Shown here: piece by piece, positions 8,692 to 17,142 of the stretch
Layout: every line of letters starts with the position of its first letter
How positions within the stretch are numbered: position 1 is the stretch's first letter
DNA from: 66-474 sp040255405
GTDB taxonomy: Bacteria > Pseudomonadota > Gammaproteobacteria > Xanthomonadales > Rhodanobacteraceae
Assembly: GCA_040255405.1 (NCBI GenBank)
Contig: JBDZUX010000003.1
Location: 124,001-188,000, forward strand
Reading direction: 5' to 3'
DNA: 64,000 nucleotides
Program-made: the position numbers and the translations under genes
Notes under the pieces: model-generated
What the model saw: the letters and a program-made list of their open reading frames with translations, nothing else
Told to the model about the DNA's origin: nothing
Databases searched by the model: none

Positions 8692-9680
8692 GCGGCCGCG
8701 TCCTGGTCAGTGGTGCCAACGGATTCGTCGGCTCGGCCGTGGTGCGCGCACTGTTGCAGCACGGCTATCCGGTGCGCGCGCTGGCCCGCGCCTCGAGCGA
8801 CACGGCGAATCTCGAAGGACTGGACGTCGAAGTCGTGTACGGCGATCTGCTGGATCCGGCTTCGCTGGAACACGCGCTGCACGGTTGCGAGGGCCTGTTC
8901 CACGTCGCCGCCGATTACCGACTGTGGGCGCCCGATCCGCACGTGATCCACCGCGCCAACGTGCGCGGCACGCACAACATCCTGCTGGCGGCGCAGCGTC
9001 GCGGCGTGCGTCGCATCGTGCACACATCCAGCGTCGCCACGCTGGGGTTGCATCACGACGGCACGCCATCGACCGAAGACACGCCCGTACGCCTCGACGA
9101 CATGGTCGGTGCCTACAAGCGTTCGAAGTTCCTGTCGGAAGCGTTGGCGCGCCGATGCGCGCGGGCCGACGGAGACATCGTGATCGTGAATCCTGCCGCA
9201 CCCGTCGGGCCGCGCGACCGCAGGCCGACGCCGACGGGCCGGATGATCCTCGATGCCGCGCGCGGACGGATGCCGGCGTTCGTCGACACCGGGCTGTGCG
9301 TCGTGCACGTCGACGACGTCGCCGAAGGCCACGTGCTCGCGTACGAGCGCGGCCAGCCCGGCCGCCGCTACGTGCTGGGCGGCGAAAACATGAGCCTGCA
9401 GTCGATTCTCGGCACGGTCGCAACATTGACCGGTCGCCGCGCGCCGTGGCTGAAACTGCCGCACGCCGCCGTGTTGCCCATCGCCCACGCCGCCGAGGCA
9501 TGGGCGCGCGTGACCGGCGTTGCGCCGAACGTCACGGTGGACGGCGTCAAGCTTTCGCGGCACCGGATGTACTTTTCGAGCCGGCGTGCGGAGACCGAAC
9601 TCGGCTACAGCGCGCGCCCGGCGCGGGAAGCACTGGCCGACGCAATACAATGGTTCCGTGACAACGGGTATTGCAGCTAG
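8688..9680 (+). CDS. hpnA: Hopanoid-associated sugar epimerase HpnA
   Basis: Extended short-chain dehydrogenase of the NAD-dependent epimerase family, 330 residues. The Rossmann motif GANGFVGSAVV lies near residue 10 and the catalytic pair is AYKRSK (YxxxK). HpnA proteins accompany hopanoid clusters and are thought to act on the sugar part of composite hopanoids, but their exact reaction is not settled. The start ATG overlaps the HpnG stop (ATGA). It is followed by a 149-base gap with tandem hairpins before the mevalonate genes, the only sizeable break in the first half of the series. Confidence 0.92.
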   Translation: MSGRVLVSGANGFVGSAVVRALLQHGYPVRALARASSDTANLEGLDVEVVYGDLLDPASLEHALHGCEGLFHVAADYRLWAPDPHVIHRANVRGTHNILLAAQRRGVRRIVHTSSVATLGLHHDGTPSTEDTPVRLDDMVGAYKRSKFLSEALARRCARADGDIVIVNPAAPVGPRDRRPTPTGRMILDAARGRMPAFVDTGLCVVHVDDVAEGHVLAYERGQPGRRYVLGGENMSLQSILGTVATLTGRRAPWLKLPHAAVLPIAHAAEAWARVTGVAPNVTVDGVKLSRHRMYFSSRRAETELGYSARPAREALADAIQWFRDNGYCS

Positions 9681-9701
9681 CCGGCCAGATCGCTTCACGG
9701 T

Positions 9702-9810
9702 AGGCGGGTGCCAACCCGCCTTCAGTGTGTCGCAGCGGCGGGATACGCTGCGCTGCTCCCGCCCTGCCCGCTTTGCAACGGCGGGATGCGCTGCGCTCCT
9801 CCCGCCCTGC
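9702..9810 (+). repeat. Hairpin plus two tandem palindromic units between hpnA and mvaD
   Basis: Three stems fill most of the hpnA-mvaD gap. The first is 8 bp (9702-9709 with 9714-9721, loop GCCA). Two similar units then follow at a 43-bp period, each closed by GGCGGGA and TCCCGCC (9737-9743/9757-9763 and 9780-9786/9800-9806) with a nearly identical CGCTGCGCT interior. No T-run follows, so they are not classic terminators. They may stabilise mRNA ends or attenuate expression between the hopanoid and mevalonate segments (inference). Confidence 0.75.
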
Positions 9811-9829
9811 AAAACTCATCGATACCAAC

Positions 9830-10840
9830 ATGAGCACATCGCACCGGATGCACGCCACGGCGCAAGCCCAACCCAACATCGCGCTCGTCAAATACTGGGG
9901 CAAGCGCGACGACGCCTTGAACCTGCCGGCCGCGGGTTCGCTGTCGATCACGCTGGATGCGCTGCACACGCGCACCAGGGTGGGCTTCGATCCCGCGCTG
10001 GACGCCGACGACATCTCGTTGAACGGCAGGCGTGAAGCGGCGCAGACGCGCAAGCTCGGCGCGTTCCTCGACCTTTTCCGCGCACGCGCCGGCGTGACGA
10101 TGCGCGCGCACGTCGAAACGGACAACGACTTTCCGACCGCGGCAGGGCTTGCGTCCTCGGCATCCGGGTTTGCAGCCCTGGCGGTCGCGGCCGATCGCGC
10201 GCTCCAGCTGCAACTGGAGGCGCGGGAATTGTCGGCGCTGGCGCGCCGCGGCTCGGGATCGGCCGCGCGCTCGATTTTTGGCGGATTCGTGGAAATGGCA
10301 GCGGGCACGCGCGAGGACGGCGAGGACGCCTTCGCCACGCCGCTGCTGGATGCCGCGGCGTGGCCGCTCAAGGTCGTGGTCGCGGTCACCAGCCACCAGC
10401 AAAAATCCATCGATTCGCGCGCCGGGATGCAGGCTTCGCAGCGCACCTCGCCGTATTACCGTGACTGGATTGCGACGGTGCCGATCGATCTTGCCACCGC
10501 GCGCGAGGCGGTGCGGCAGCGCGATTTCGACATGCTGGCGACAGTCAGCGAGGCGAGTTGTCTTGCAATGCACGCCGTGATGCTGGCCACGCGGCCCGCG
10601 CTCGTCTACTGGAACGGCGCCACGGTCGAGTGCATCCACTGCATCCGCGCGTTGCAGGCCACCGGCACCGGCGTGTTTTTCACCATCGATGCGGGTCCGC
10701 AGGTGAAGGCCGTCTGCCTGCCCGGCGATGCGGCGCGCGTGGCCGAAGCCTTGCGCGCCGTCAGCGGCGTGGAAGACGTGCTGGTCAGCGGCCTCGGCGA
10801 AGGCGCGCGCATCATCGAGGCCGCCCGCGCATGCGCCTGA
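9830..10840 (+). CDS. mvaD: Diphosphomevalonate decarboxylase
   Basis: GHMP-family enzyme that uses ATP to convert mevalonate 5-diphosphate to isopentenyl diphosphate, the last step of the classical mevalonate pathway. Diagnostic motifs: PNIALVKYWGKRD at residues 15-27, the nucleotide loop ASSASGFAAL, the SGSAARSIFGGFVEM block, and the catalytic Asp at about residue 287 (FTIDAGPQVK). Length 336, in the usual range. The ATG at 9830 gives a normal N terminus. Its stop overlaps the next gene by 10 bases. Mevalonate genes are rare in gammaproteobacteria, which normally use the MEP pathway. Confidence 0.95.
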   Translation: MSTSHRMHATAQAQPNIALVKYWGKRDDALNLPAAGSLSITLDALHTRTRVGFDPALDADDISLNGRREAAQTRKLGAFLDLFRARAGVTMRAHVETDNDFPTAAGLASSASGFAALAVAADRALQLQLEARELSALARRGSGSAARSIFGGFVEMAAGTREDGEDAFATPLLDAAAWPLKVVVAVTSHQQKSIDSRAGMQASQRTSPYYRDWIATVPIDLATAREAVRQRDFDMLATVSEASCLAMHAVMLATRPALVYWNGATVECIHCIRALQATGTGVFFTIDAGPQVKAVCLPGDAARVAEALRAVSGVEDVLVSGLGEGARIIEAARACA

Positions 10841-11850
10841 CCGCCAGCGCGCCCGGCAAGCTGGTGTTGCTGGGGGAATATGCGGTGCTGGAAGGCGCGC
10901 CCGCGTTGGTGCTTGCGGTGGACCGCCGCGCGCGCGTCACGCTCACGCCTGGCAACCGCCATTGGGCAATCGTCTCGCCCACCCTGCAATTGCAGGCGCG
11001 GCTGCGGCTGCAGGACGGCAACGCAGCGTGGGTCGATGCAACACCTCCCGAGCTCGAATGGGTCGCCACGCTGCTCGCGCGCCTTCCCCACGCCCAAGAC
11101 CTGCGACCGTACCGAATCGAACTCGACAGCGACGCGTTTTACCTGGATCACGAAGGCACGCGCGAGAAGCTTGGACTCGGTTCCAGCGCCGCGCTCACCG
11201 TTGCACTGCTCGGCGCCTTGCACGCGGTTGCCGGAATGGCAGCCCCGGCGCTCGAAGAAGCCATCGAAACCCATCGCGCGATCCAGCAGGGCCACGGCAG
11301 CGGCATCGACATCGCAGCCTCATCGACGGGCGGTTTGTCGCGCTTCCGCCTGGACGATGGTGCCCCACATGTCGACCCCGTGAAGTTCCCGGACGGTCTC
11401 CATTGGGCGTGCGTCTACAGCGGCCGGCCGGCGTCGACCCGCGTGATGCTGGCCACCGTCGCCGCCTGGCGTGAATGCGAGCCGACCGCATTCGCGCAAC
11501 ATACGCATGAACTCGCTACAATTTCTTCACGCGGTATCGACGCCCTGACCGCCAACGATGCCGCCGCCTTCCTGTCCTCCCTCCACGATTACGCAACAGC
11601 CTTGGCGCGCTTCGGCGCGGCCGCGGACGCGGATATCGCCAGCCGCGAGCATCGGACCATCGCTGCAATCGCCGCGGACTGCGGGTGCGTGTACAAGAGT
11701 TGCGGCGCGGGCGGCGGTGACATCGGCGTCACGTTTGCCGTGGAAGATAAGCGGTTGCGTGAATTCCGGGCGCGCGCATTGCGCGCCGGTTTTCCCGTAA
11801 TCGGGCTGGAAGCGGACCCCAAGGGTCTGGAGGTCGTTTCGAACGTTTGA
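10831..11850 (+). CDS. mvaK2: Phosphomevalonate kinase
   Basis: GHMP kinase that phosphorylates mevalonate 5-phosphate to the diphosphate. The three GHMP motifs are present: SAPGKLVLLGEYAVLEG at the N terminus, LGLGSSAALTVALLGAL about a third of the way in, and SCGAGGGDIGVTF near the C terminus. The HGSGIDIAAS stretch carries the likely catalytic Asp. At 339 residues it fits bacterial phosphomevalonate kinases, and its position between mvaD and the kinase-fusion gene supports the assignment over other GHMP kinases. The ATG lies within the end of mvaD, so the two are coupled. Confidence 0.92.
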   Translation: MRLTASAPGKLVLLGEYAVLEGAPALVLAVDRRARVTLTPGNRHWAIVSPTLQLQARLRLQDGNAAWVDATPPELEWVATLLARLPHAQDLRPYRIELDSDAFYLDHEGTREKLGLGSSAALTVALLGALHAVAGMAAPALEEAIETHRAIQQGHGSGIDIAASSTGGLSRFRLDDGAPHVDPVKFPDGLHWACVYSGRPASTRVMLATVAAWRECEPTAFAQHTHELATISSRGIDALTANDAAAFLSSLHDYATALARFGAAADADIASREHRTIAAIAADCGCVYKSCGAGGGDIGVTFAVEDKRLREFRARALRAGFPVIGLEADPKGLEVVSNV

Positions 11851-11869
11851 GGCTTTGCAAGGAACCAAC

Positions 11870-14128
11870 ATGGACCAATCGAGGTTGCCGGGTTTCTACA
11901 AGTTGTCGGTACCGGAACGCGTGAACCTGGTGCGCGAGCGCGGACTGCTTTCGCGCGAGGATTTCCAGGTCCTGTCGAGCGGCGCGCACACGCTCACCGT
12001 TGCACGCGCCGACAAGATGATCGAGAACGTGATCGGCGTGATGGGCCTGCCGCTTGGACTCGGCCTCAACTTCCTGGTCAACGGCAAGGACCACGTGGTG
12101 CCGCTGGTGGTCGAGGAACCGTCGATCGTGGCCGCACTGTCCTCGGCCGCGAAGCTGGTGCGCAGCGCAGGCGGCTTCGCCACGCGCAGCACCGAACCGA
12201 TCCTGATCGGCCAGGTCCAGATCGTCGACATCGACAATTCGGCCACCGCGCAGGCCGCGCTGCTGCAGCGCAAGCAGGAAATCCTGAACCTCGCCAACAG
12301 CCTGCACCCGAAGATGGTCGCCCGCGGGGGCGGCGCCAAGGACATCGAGGTGCGCATCCATCCCGCGGCCGACGGCCGCCGCGACATGGTCGTGCTGCAC
12401 CTGCTGGTGAACACCTGCGACGCGATGGGCGCCAACATGGTCAACACCATGTGCGAAGGCGTCGCGCCGCTGGTCGAGGGCATCACCGGCGGCAAGGTGT
12501 TCCTGCGGATCCTGTCCAACCTCACCGACCGCGCGCTGGTGTGGGCAAAGTGCGTGATACCGACCGACCTCCTGGCCGGCAAGGGTTACGACGGCGAGCA
12601 GGTGCGCGACGGCATCATCCTCGCCAACGACCTTGCCGTGTGCGACCCGTATCGCGCCGCCACCCACAACAAGGGCATCATGAATGGCGTCGACGCCGCC
12701 GCGCTCGCGACCGGCAACGACTGGCGCGCGCTGGAAGCGGCCGCGCACGCATACGCGGCGCGCGGCGAGCATTACACGTCGCTGACGCGCTGGTACAAGG
12801 ACGACCGGGGCAACCTGGTCGGCACCATCGAAATGCCGATGAAGGTCGGCACCGTCGGCGGCAACCTGCAATCGAACGCCACCGTCGCACTGAACCTGCG
12901 CCTCGCCAACGTCGCGACGGCGCGCGAGCTGGCGGAGATCATGGGCGCGGTCGGGTTGGCGCAGAACTTCTCCGCATTGCGCGCACTCGTCACCGACGGC
13001 ATCCAGCAGGGCCACATGACCTTGCATGCGCGCAGCGTCGCCGTCAGTGCCGGCGCCACGCCCGAGATCTTCGAGACCGTGGTCGAGCGCCTGCTTGATT
13101 CCGGCGAGATCAAGGTGTGGAAGGCCAAGGAGATCATCGCCAAGGTCAAGAGCCAGGCGCAGCCCGAAGCCACGACGGTCGCGCAGGGATTCGAGCCGGT
13201 CGAGGAAGCCGAATACGCGACCGGCTACGGCAAGGCGATCCTGCTGGGCGAACACGCGGTGGTGTACGGCCGCCATGCGATCGCGGTCCCGGTGCCGATG
13301 GCGATCCGCGCGCGCACCGAGGAATCGAAGGACGGCACGCAACTCATCATCCCGCGCTGGGGCGTCGAACAGCGGTTGCACCCCGGCACCAAGCATCCGG
13401 GTTCGTTCCTGCAGTCGCTGGAACTGATCCTGCAACGGCTCGAACTGACGGACCGCCAGTTGACGATACGCGTCTACCCCAACCTGCCGCGCGCCAATGG
13501 CCTGGGCGGCTCCGCAGCGCTCGCGGTCGCGGTGATCCGCGCGCTCGACCGCCATTGCGCGCTCGGCCTGACCGACCAGCAGGTGTGCGCACTGTCCTAC
13601 GAATGCGAGCGCGTCGCGCACGGCACGCCCTCGGGCATCGACAACACCGTCGCCACCTACGGCCAGCCGCTGCTTTTCCAGCGGGGGGAACCGGCGGTGG
13701 TCGAACCTCTGCACTTCGCCAAAAAGCTGCCGATGGTGATCGGCCTTTCGGGGGTGGAGAGCCTGACCGCACGCACCGTGGGTCGCGTGCGCGAAGCGTG
13801 GCAGCGCAACAAGCAGTTGTACGAACGCATCTTCGATGAAATCGATGCGCTGGCGATGCAGGGCATCAAGGCACTGGAGGCGTGGGACCTGCAGCAGTTC
13901 GGCGAGCTGATGAACATCTGCCAGGGCCAGTTGAACGCGCTGCAGGTGTCGAGCTGGGAACTGGAAGAGATGATCCAGGTCGCGCGCGCCAACGGCGCGG
14001 TCGGCGCCAAGCTCACCGGGGGCGGTGGCGGCGGCGCAATGATCGCGCTGTGCCCGGACGATCCGGGCCGCGTCGCGCGCGCATTGCAGCAGGCGGGTTA
14101 CCAGGCGATGGAGAGCAGCATTGGCTGA
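11870..14128 (+). CDS. Fusion of class II HMG-CoA reductase and mevalonate kinase
   Basis: One 752-residue frame encodes two consecutive mevalonate enzymes. Residues 1 to about 425 are a class II (Pseudomonas mevalonii-type) HMG-CoA reductase: ENVIG (52-56), the catalytic Glu in VVEEPS (80-85), the nucleotide-site DAMGANMVNT (184-193), Lys268 in THNKGIMNG, Asp284, and the catalytic His in GHMTLHAR (381-388). After a linker of about 25 residues, a complete mevalonate kinase follows: GKAILLGEHAVVYG (454-467), GLGGSAALAVAV (544-555), the catalytic Asp591 in SGIDNTVATYG, and KLTGGGGGGAM (714-724). Both halves keep their key residues, so a bifunctional enzyme turning HMG-CoA into phosphomevalonate is expected. 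The ATG at 11870 has AAGGA six bases upstream. It overlaps idi by 8 bases. Confidence 0.95.
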   Translation: MDQSRLPGFYKLSVPERVNLVRERGLLSREDFQVLSSGAHTLTVARADKMIENVIGVMGLPLGLGLNFLVNGKDHVVPLVVEEPSIVAALSSAAKLVRSAGGFATRSTEPILIGQVQIVDIDNSATAQAALLQRKQEILNLANSLHPKMVARGGGAKDIEVRIHPAADGRRDMVVLHLLVNTCDAMGANMVNTMCEGVAPLVEGITGGKVFLRILSNLTDRALVWAKCVIPTDLLAGKGYDGEQVRDGIILANDLAVCDPYRAATHNKGIMNGVDAAALATGNDWRALEAAAHAYAARGEHYTSLTRWYKDDRGNLVGTIEMPMKVGTVGGNLQSNATVALNLRLANVATARELAEIMGAVGLAQNFSALRALVTDGIQQGHMTLHARSVAVSAGATPEIFETVVERLLDSGEIKVWKAKEIIAKVKSQAQPEATTVAQGFEPVEEAEYATGYGKAILLGEHAVVYGRHAIAVPVPMAIRARTEESKDGTQLIIPRWGVEQRLHPGTKHPGSFLQSLELILQRLELTDRQLTIRVYPNLPRANGLGGSAALAVAVIRALDRHCALGLTDQQVCALSYECERVAHGTPSGIDNTVATYGQPLLFQRGEPAVVEPLHFAKKLPMVIGLSGVESLTARTVGRVREAWQRNKQLYERIFDEIDALAMQGIKALEAWDLQQFGELMNICQGQLNALQVSSWELEEMIQVARANGAVGAKLTGGGGGGAMIALCPDDPGRVARALQQAGYQAMESSIG

Positions 14129-14720
14129 GCACGACGACAACCGGGTGGTGTCGTTCGACTCCGAACGGCTGATCCTGGTCGACGAAGCCGACCGCGAGAT
14201 CGGGCACGCGTCCAAGGCCGACGCGCACGCCGGCCGCGGCATCCTGCACCGCGCGTTTTCACTGTTCGTATTCAATCCGGCCGGCGAACTGCTGCTGCAG
14301 CAACGCGCGCCCGGCAAACCGTTGTGGCCGGGCTACTGGGCCAACAGTTGCTGCAGCCATCCGCGCGGCGGCGAGGACATGGAACCCGCGACCCAGCGGC
14401 GCTTGCGCGAGGAGCTCGGCTTCACCTGCCCGCTCGACTTCGTCTACAAGTTCCAGTACCACGCCGAGTACGGCGACGCCGGTTCGGAAACCGAATTGTG
14501 CTGGGTTTACGTCGGCGTGTCCGACGCGCCGGTGCGCGTCAACGACACCGAAATCGCGGCGTGGCGTTACGTCGCGCCTGGCGCGCTGGATCGCGAAATC
14601 GCCGAGGCGCCCGAACACTTCACGCCCTGGCTGAAGATGGAATGGCGACGCCTGCGCGGCGAATTCGCCAACCGCCTGCCGGGCGGTGGCGAAGCCCCGC
14701 GATTGCAGTGCGAAGCCTGA
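14121..14720 (+). CDS. idi: Isopentenyl-diphosphate delta-isomerase, type I
   Basis: Nudix-fold isomerase interconverting isopentenyl and dimethylallyl diphosphate, needed in a mevalonate organism to prime prenyl chains. Type I features: LHRAFSLFVF (metal-binding His43), the ANSCCSHPRGGE block with catalytic Cys78, the Nudix-like RRLREELGF, and GSETELCWVYVG with the catalytic Glu near residue 125. Length 199. The only start giving the full N terminus is TTG at 14121, inside the end of the upstream fusion gene, which implies translational coupling. Its place directly after the reductase-kinase gene completes the mevalonate block. Confidence 0.93.
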   Translation: MAEHDDNRVVSFDSERLILVDEADREIGHASKADAHAGRGILHRAFSLFVFNPAGELLLQQRAPGKPLWPGYWANSCCSHPRGGEDMEPATQRRLREELGFTCPLDFVYKFQYHAEYGDAGSETELCWVYVGVSDAPVRVNDTEIAAWRYVAPGALDREIAEAPEHFTPWLKMEWRRLRGEFANRLPGGGEAPRLQCEA

Positions 14721-14872
14721 TCGCCGGCAGCATTCGGCGCAAGGTGTCCTGAAACCGCGGTGGACTGCGCCCGCGGCGCCTCAACGCCGCGTTGACACGC
14801 AACGGTTCACCATGCACGGCAGACCCGTCTGCGTATACGCGCGGCCGGTCCATGCGCCGCAGGAGACCCGCA

Positions 14873-16003
14873 ATGTCGATTCCCGTTCGCCAGCAGTTGA
14901 AGGTCGCCAGCTACATCATCGGACGTCGCCTGCACGGCGTGCGGCGTTATCCGCTCACGCTGATGCTGGAGCCGTTGTTCCAGTGCAACCTCGCCTGCCC
15001 CGGCTGCGGGAAGATCGACTACGAATCGCACGTGCTCAAGCAGCGCCTGTCGGTCGAAGAATGCATGCAGGCGGTGGACGAGTGCGGCGCGCCGATGGTG
15101 TCGCTGGCCGGCGGCGAGCCGTTGATCCACAAGGACGTCAAGGCCATCGTCGACGGTTTCATTGCCCGCGGCAAGTATGTTTACCTGTGCACCAACGCGA
15201 TCCTGCTGGAAAAGAAACTCGACCTGTTCACGCCCTCGGACCAGCTGACGTTCTCGGTGCACCTTGACGGCATGCGCGAGCGCCACGACGAAAGCGTCGG
15301 GCGCGAAGGCGTGTTCGACATCGCGACATCGGCGATCCGCGAGGCCAAGCGGCGCGGCTTCCGGGTGAACATCAACACCACCTTGTTCACCACCGCCAAG
15401 CCTGACGAAGTGGCCGAGTTCTTCGATTTCGCGACGCATGACCTGAAGGTGGATGGCATCACGTTTTCGCCGGGCTTCGCCTACGAACACGCGCCGCGCC
15501 AGGACGTGTTCATGGGCCGCCGCCAGTCCAAGGAATTGATGCGCAAGATCTTCACGCGCCGAGAGGAGAAACGCAGCAAGTGGGCGCTGTCGCAATCCAG
15601 CCTGTTCCTCGATTTCGTGTGCGGCAACCAGGGCTACCAGTGCACGGCCTGGAGCATGCCATGCCGCAACGTGTTCGGCTGGCAGAAGCCTTGCTATTTG
15701 TTGGTGGACGAAGGCTACGAGCCGACCTGGCAGGCGTTGCTCGACAACACCCACTGGGACAACTACGGCGTCGGCCGCAACCCCAAATGCGCCAACTGCA
15801 TGGCCCACTGCGGGTTCGAGGGCACCGCCGCCACCGACGCGATCGCGCATCCGCTGAAGGCACTGTGGGTCGGCCTGCGGGGACCGAAACTCACGGGTCC
15901 GTTCGTCGCCGATCCGCCGATCCTGTACGACACGCCGGAACCCAACCGGCGCCACCCGCACAGCAACATTCCCATCGCGCACTTCGGCGGCATCCAGCAC
16001 TGA
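14873..16003 (+). CDS. hpnH: Adenosyl-hopene transferase HpnH (radical SAM)
   Basis: Radical SAM enzyme that couples the 5'-deoxyadenosyl group to diploptene, making adenosylhopane, the first step of C35 side-chain building. The iron-sulfur motif is CNLACPGC (Cys38, Cys42, Cys45), followed by LAGGEPLIH and the YVYLCTNA strand; the C-terminal half has further Cys residues (CANCMAHCG). Length 376 is typical. AGGAG eight bases before the ATG supports this start over upstream in-frame codons. A 152-bp gap separates it from idi, so it may have its own promoter or be read through. Confidence 0.95.
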   Translation: MSIPVRQQLKVASYIIGRRLHGVRRYPLTLMLEPLFQCNLACPGCGKIDYESHVLKQRLSVEECMQAVDECGAPMVSLAGGEPLIHKDVKAIVDGFIARGKYVYLCTNAILLEKKLDLFTPSDQLTFSVHLDGMRERHDESVGREGVFDIATSAIREAKRRGFRVNINTTLFTTAKPDEVAEFFDFATHDLKVDGITFSPGFAYEHAPRQDVFMGRRQSKELMRKIFTRREEKRSKWALSQSSLFLDFVCGNQGYQCTAWSMPCRNVFGWQKPCYLLVDEGYEPTWQALLDNTHWDNYGVGRNPKCANCMAHCGFEGTAATDAIAHPLKALWVGLRGPKLTGPFVADPPILYDTPEPNRRHPHSNIPIAHFGGIQH

Positions 16004-16023
16004 CGGCCGTGTAGCCGGCGGCC

Positions 16024-17142
16024 ATGGCCATGCTGATCCTCGCCGCCCTCGCACTGGCTTGCTGGGCCGGCGTGTTGTTGGCGCCGTGGGCCGCCTGGCT
16101 CTGCCGCGAACACCTGGAACCTGATCCAGGTCCACCCGCATCGCCTTCCGATTTCACGGTGCTGATCCCCGCCCGCAACGAGGCGGAGGTGATCGGCGAA
16201 ACACTGCGCGCGCTGTCGATCGCGGCGCCGGCAACGCGCGTGGTGGTGATCGACGACCAATCCACCGACGCCACCGCGTCCATCGCGCGCGCCAGCGGTT
16301 TGCCACATCTGACCGTAATCGCCGGCACCACCCCGCCGCAAGGCTGGACCGGAAAACTCTGGGCGATGCAGCAAGGCCTCGAACGCGCGACCACTTCGCG
16401 CGTGTTGTTGCTCGATGCCGACATCCGGCTCGCGCCCGGCATGCTCGCGTCGCTGCAGCGCAAGGCGAATGGAGGCCACGCCATGGTTTCGCTGTGCGCG
16501 GAACCCTGCTGGGACGGCTTCGCCGCGCGCTTGCTGCTGCCGGTGTTCGTGTTTTTCTTCAAACTGTTGTACCCCTTTGCCCTGGCCAGTAATCGGGATT
16601 CACGCATTGCCGCGGCGGCGGGCGGCGTGATCCTGATCGACCGGGAGGCGCTGCTGGATGCCGGCGGATTCGGTGCGTGGCGCGAAGCCATCATCGACGA
16701 TTGCGCGCTGGCGGCGCATGTAAAGCACAAGGGCTACCGCTGCTGGATCGGCCTGACGCACGGCGCCACCAGCCAGCGCCGCGCGAATCTCGCAGACATC
16801 GCACACATGATCGCGCGCACCGCATTCGTGCAGTTGCGCGAATCGCTGGCATTGACGCTGGCGGCTTCGGTGCTGCTGATCGTGGCGTTCTGGATTCCCG
16901 TATTGGCGCTGGCCTTCGGACCTACGCGTACCGCACAGGCCGTCGGATTGATCGCCATGCTCGCGATGCTGGCATGCTACCTGCCGACGTTGATGTATTA
17001 CCGCCGCAGTCCGCTCGCCGCACTGCTGCTGCCGCTGGCCGCGACATTCTTTCTTGGCGCCACCTGGTATTCGTCGTGGCGCGCTTCCACCGGCACGCGC
17101 TCGGTCTGGAAGGGCCGGCGCTACCAGCGCGGAGACGCATGA
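16024..17142 (+). CDS. hpnB: Hopanoid-associated glycosyltransferase HpnB
   Basis: Membrane-bound family 2 glycosyltransferase. An N-terminal hydrophobic helix (about residues 4-25) is followed by the catalytic domain: TVLIPARNEAEVIGE, VVVIDDQSTDAT, GWTGKLWAMQQGLE and the metal-binding LLLDADIRL, then several C-terminal membrane helices. The GWTGKLWA signature matches the hopanoid-associated HpnB group. Its acceptor is unproven in the family; transfer of a sugar to the hopanoid side chain is the usual assumption. It begins 20 bases after hpnH and abuts the next gene directly. Confidence 0.9.
   Translation: MAMLILAALALACWAGVLLAPWAAWLCREHLEPDPGPPASPSDFTVLIPARNEAEVIGETLRALSIAAPATRVVVIDDQSTDATASIARASGLPHLTVIAGTTPPQGWTGKLWAMQQGLERATTSRVLLLDADIRLAPGMLASLQRKANGGHAMVSLCAEPCWDGFAARLLLPVFVFFFKLLYPFALASNRDSRIAAAAGGVILIDREALLDAGGFGAWREAIIDDCALAAHVKHKGYRCWIGLTHGATSQRRANLADIAHMIARTAFVQLRESLALTLAASVLLIVAFWIPVLALAFGPTRTAQAVGLIAMLAMLACYLPTLMYYRRSPLAALLLPLAATFFLGATWYSSWRASTGTRSVWKGRRYQRGDA

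Noticed and set aside
11729..14317. An 862-codon open frame antisense to the reductase-kinase fusion
   Set aside because: Its product is His/Arg/Asp/Gln-rich without any recognisable domain; it mirrors the codon bias of the real gene in GC-rich DNA.
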